This document shows positions 62,573 through 64,000 of a DNA stretch of 64,000 bases, in pieces. Under the pieces are notes generated by a model. The model worked only from the letters and a program-made list of their open reading frames with translations, searched no databases and was not told the DNA's origin. Location of the stretch: the NCBI GenBank assembly GCA_029243605.1, contig JAQWRT010000042.1, forward strand, positions 54,503 through 118,502, written 5' to 3'. The DNA is from Myxococcota bacterium (lineage in GTDB: Bacteria > Myxococcota_A > UBA9160 > UBA4427). A program made the translations under genes and the position numbers. How positions within the stretch are numbered: the first letter of the stretch is position 1; each line of letters starts with the position of its first letter.

Positions 62573-64000
62573 ATGCAAGAGCAGAGGTTTACCCAAAGCA
62601 GCCCGTGTCCTGTATGCGGCGGCTACGAATCGATGGCTCAGGGAAAAGGGGTCCGCTGCCACGGGTTTAGGTCGAGCGATGGTCAGTATCTCCACTGTTC
62701 GCGAAGCGAGTACGCGAACGGGCTGGCCCCTCACAGAGGCGGCGACACGTACGCCCACAAGGCTGAGGGCGACTGCAAGTGCGGATCGGTCCATGGGCTG
62801 GGTGCGCGTGCTGCCGGGTCGCGCCCTGTCAGCGGGGAGCAGAAAACGCTTTCTCCGAGAAGAGAGAAAGACCTTCCGGTCCACGAGAGCCCTGAGGCCC
62901 TCACTTTGCACTGGAAGAACCACGGCAAGCAGCGGGGAGGAGTCCGGTACAAGCTTGTGCATGATTACGTCTACAACGACGCCAATTCCCAACCCTATAT
63001 CGTGGTCGGCCGGTTTGAGGCAGATGGCCCCGAAGGGCGCATCAAAACCTTTTCCCAGGCCTCTCGCCAAGGGTCAGGCTGGTCTGAAACTAGCTCTGGG
63101 ACGAAGCCTGTTCCCTACCGACTGCCGGAACTGATCGAGGCGATAGCATCCGGCGAGACGATCCATATCGTCGAGGGCGAGAAGAACGCCGAAGATGTTT
63201 GCCGTAGTGGCGGATTCGCGACCTGCAACATAGGCGGTGCGGGGAAGAGGTTGGAGCCCTACGCCGAGTACTTCAAGGCAAAGACATCGAGCCGTTTCGT
63301 GGTCGTCGCGGATGTTGGGGACACCGATAGCAGGGGCGAGAGGCACGCTGAGAACTGGCGCGACCTTCTTCGGAATCAGGGGCATATGGTCGAGGTCGTG
63401 GTTGCCACCGATGGGCTGCACGATGCCAGCGACGCCCTGGAGGCAGGGTACGCGCTTGCTGACGCCTTTGAAGTCGATGAGGAACTGAACGCGCTTACGC
63501 ATGAGCAGCGGGCGAAAATCGACCGTCATTCCCGATTCGACATCACCCGGACGAGTATTGACGGGTTGTTCGACCAAGAGCCCAAGCCGCGCGATTTCAT
63601 CATCGATGGTTTTCTGCCTGACCGAATCTCGGGCCTCCTTGTCGCCACGGGAGGAACCGGCAAGGGCCACTTGCAGATCATGCTGGCGATCACGAGGGCA
63701 CTGGGGCTCCCGTTCGGGCCTTATGCGGCGAAGAAGCCGTGTGGGACCGTTTTGGTTTCGGTGGAAGATGACCTGGAGGAGTTTCATCGGCGGTTCGACG
63801 CCGCGCTCCGGGCAACCTGGGCACAGTGCCGTGCCGAGGGCGAATCTTTCGGAGACTGGAAATGCCGGAACCGCAACGCAGTTTCTGAGAGAATCCGTTT
63901 CGCTGACCTCATGGGCCTAACCGGGGAGCACCTGGGCCTTGAACTGCGAGATGCGATAGCGAACCAGGTGGACCACACGGCGGATGCGCGACTTGTGATT
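62573..64000 (+). CDS. Primase-helicase of an integrative element (zinc finger, Toprim, RepA-like ATPase), 3'-truncated
   Basis: The frame is open to the right edge (476 codons). ATG at 62573 lies seven residues before the zinc finger; the frame is open back to GTG at 62426, directly after the excisionase stop, so a longer start is possible. A zinc-binding part has 'CPVCGG', 'VRCHGF', 'LHC' and 'CKCG'. A Toprim-like domain follows ('IHIVEGEKNAEDVCRSGGFA', 'VVVADVGDTDSRGE'). The ATPase has Walker A 'LVATGGTGKGHLQIMLA' and Walker B-like 'GTVLVSVEDDLEEFHRRFD', as in RepA-type helicases. It would prime and drive replication of the element. Confidence 0.88.
   Translation, partial: MQEQRFTQSSPCPVCGGYESMAQGKGVRCHGFRSSDGQYLHCSRSEYANGLAPHRGGDTYAHKAEGDCKCGSVHGLGARAAGSRPVSGEQKTLSPRREKDLPVHESPEALTLHWKNHGKQRGGVRYKLVHDYVYNDANSQPYIVVGRFEADGPEGRIKTFSQASRQGSGWSETSSGTKPVPYRLPELIEAIASGETIHIVEGEKNAEDVCRSGGFATCNIGGAGKRLEPYAEYFKAKTSSRFVVVADVGDTDSRGERHAENWRDLLRNQGHMVEVVVATDGLHDASDALEAGYALADAFEVDEELNALTHEQRAKIDRHSRFDITRTSIDGLFDQEPKPRDFIIDGFLPDRISGLLVATGGTGKGHLQIMLAITRALGLPFGPYAAKKPCGTVLVSVEDDLEEFHRRFDAALRATWAQCRAEGESFGDWKCRNRNAVSERIRFADLMGLTGEHLGLELRDAIANQVDHTADARLVI

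Larger units (their letters stand above)
59652..64000. mobile_element. Left end of a tRNA-Phe-integrated element (genomic island, ICE or prophage)
   Basis: The region starts at a partial tRNA-Phe and carries in order a tyrosine integrase facing the att site, an unknown gene, an excisionase-like DNA-binding protein and a primase-helicase that runs off the window. This is the standard end module of integrative elements and satellite phages. The right end is not visible, so its type and cargo stay open. Confidence 0.85.

Noticed and set aside
62261..63070. Minus-strand gene of 269 codons
   Set aside because: It overlaps the primase-helicase, whose zinc-finger and Toprim motifs are clear on the plus strand.

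Overview
The window is high-GC, densely coded DNA of a Gram-negative bacterium. It holds outer-membrane beta-barrels, lipoproteins, a type IV pilus minor-pilin operon with PilY1, an O-antigen-ligase-like protein, and WecE/WecD-type nucleotide-sugar enzymes. Two cytochromes P450, a TetR/acyl-CoA dehydrogenase pair, ETF-ubiquinone oxidoreductase, a flavin-dependent LLM-class enzyme and a lysophospholipid acyltransferase suggest an aerobic lipid- or steroid-degrading lifestyle. This mix is typical of environmental lineages once called Deltaproteobacteria (Myxococcota, Binatota and relatives). That placement is inference; no rRNA gene or other phylogenetic marker is present.

Layout. 1-10.3 kb: a surface/exoprotein locus with DUF928 protein, TPR-CHAT protease-like lipoprotein, a cohesin-like/FG-GAP/thrombospondin-3 protein, a thrombospondin-3/dockerin-like protein and a filamentous-haemagglutinin-type TPS exoprotein. 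10.4-18.5 kb: PlsC, P450, a small exported protein, a Bax-inhibitor-1 protein with a three-hairpin leader, ETF-QO, an O-antigen-ligase-like protein and an outer-membrane barrel. 18.5-20.4 kb: lipoprotein hydrolase, a candidate selenoprotein of the carboxymuconolactone decarboxylase/AhpD family, and an NTF2-like protein. 20.5-27.9 kb: minor pilin operon FimT-PilV-PilW-PilX-PilY1 plus two accessory exported proteins. 28-31 kb: membrane protein, P450, PfkB kinase. 31-39 kb: glycan region with three large polytopic proteins, GT2, WecD-like and WecE-like enzymes. 39-44 kb: RND efflux pair with a K+ channel. 44-50 kb: YaiI, MBL hydrolase, a decayed acyl-CoA dehydrogenase, DUF481 protein, MscS and DAHP synthase. 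50-59.6 kb: a frameshifted exported protein, TolB/M28/PDZ peptidase, LLM enzyme, acyl-CoA dehydrogenase with divergent TetR regulator, LysM protein and SDR. 59.65 kb to the right edge: the start of an integrative element inserted in a tRNA-Phe gene, with att fragment, tyrosine integrase, an unknown gene, an excisionase-like protein and a primase-helicase.

The most promising unusual signals are four. First, an in-frame UGA at the second cysteine position of a CxxC redox motif, followed by a SECIS-like hairpin. Second, three tandem perfect hairpins in the leader of the Bax-inhibitor-1 gene. Third, a cyanobacterial-style DUF928/CHAT/TPS locus next to cohesin- and dockerin-like proteins. Fourth, the tRNA-Phe island boundary. 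No CRISPR array, insertion sequence or rRNA gene was seen.
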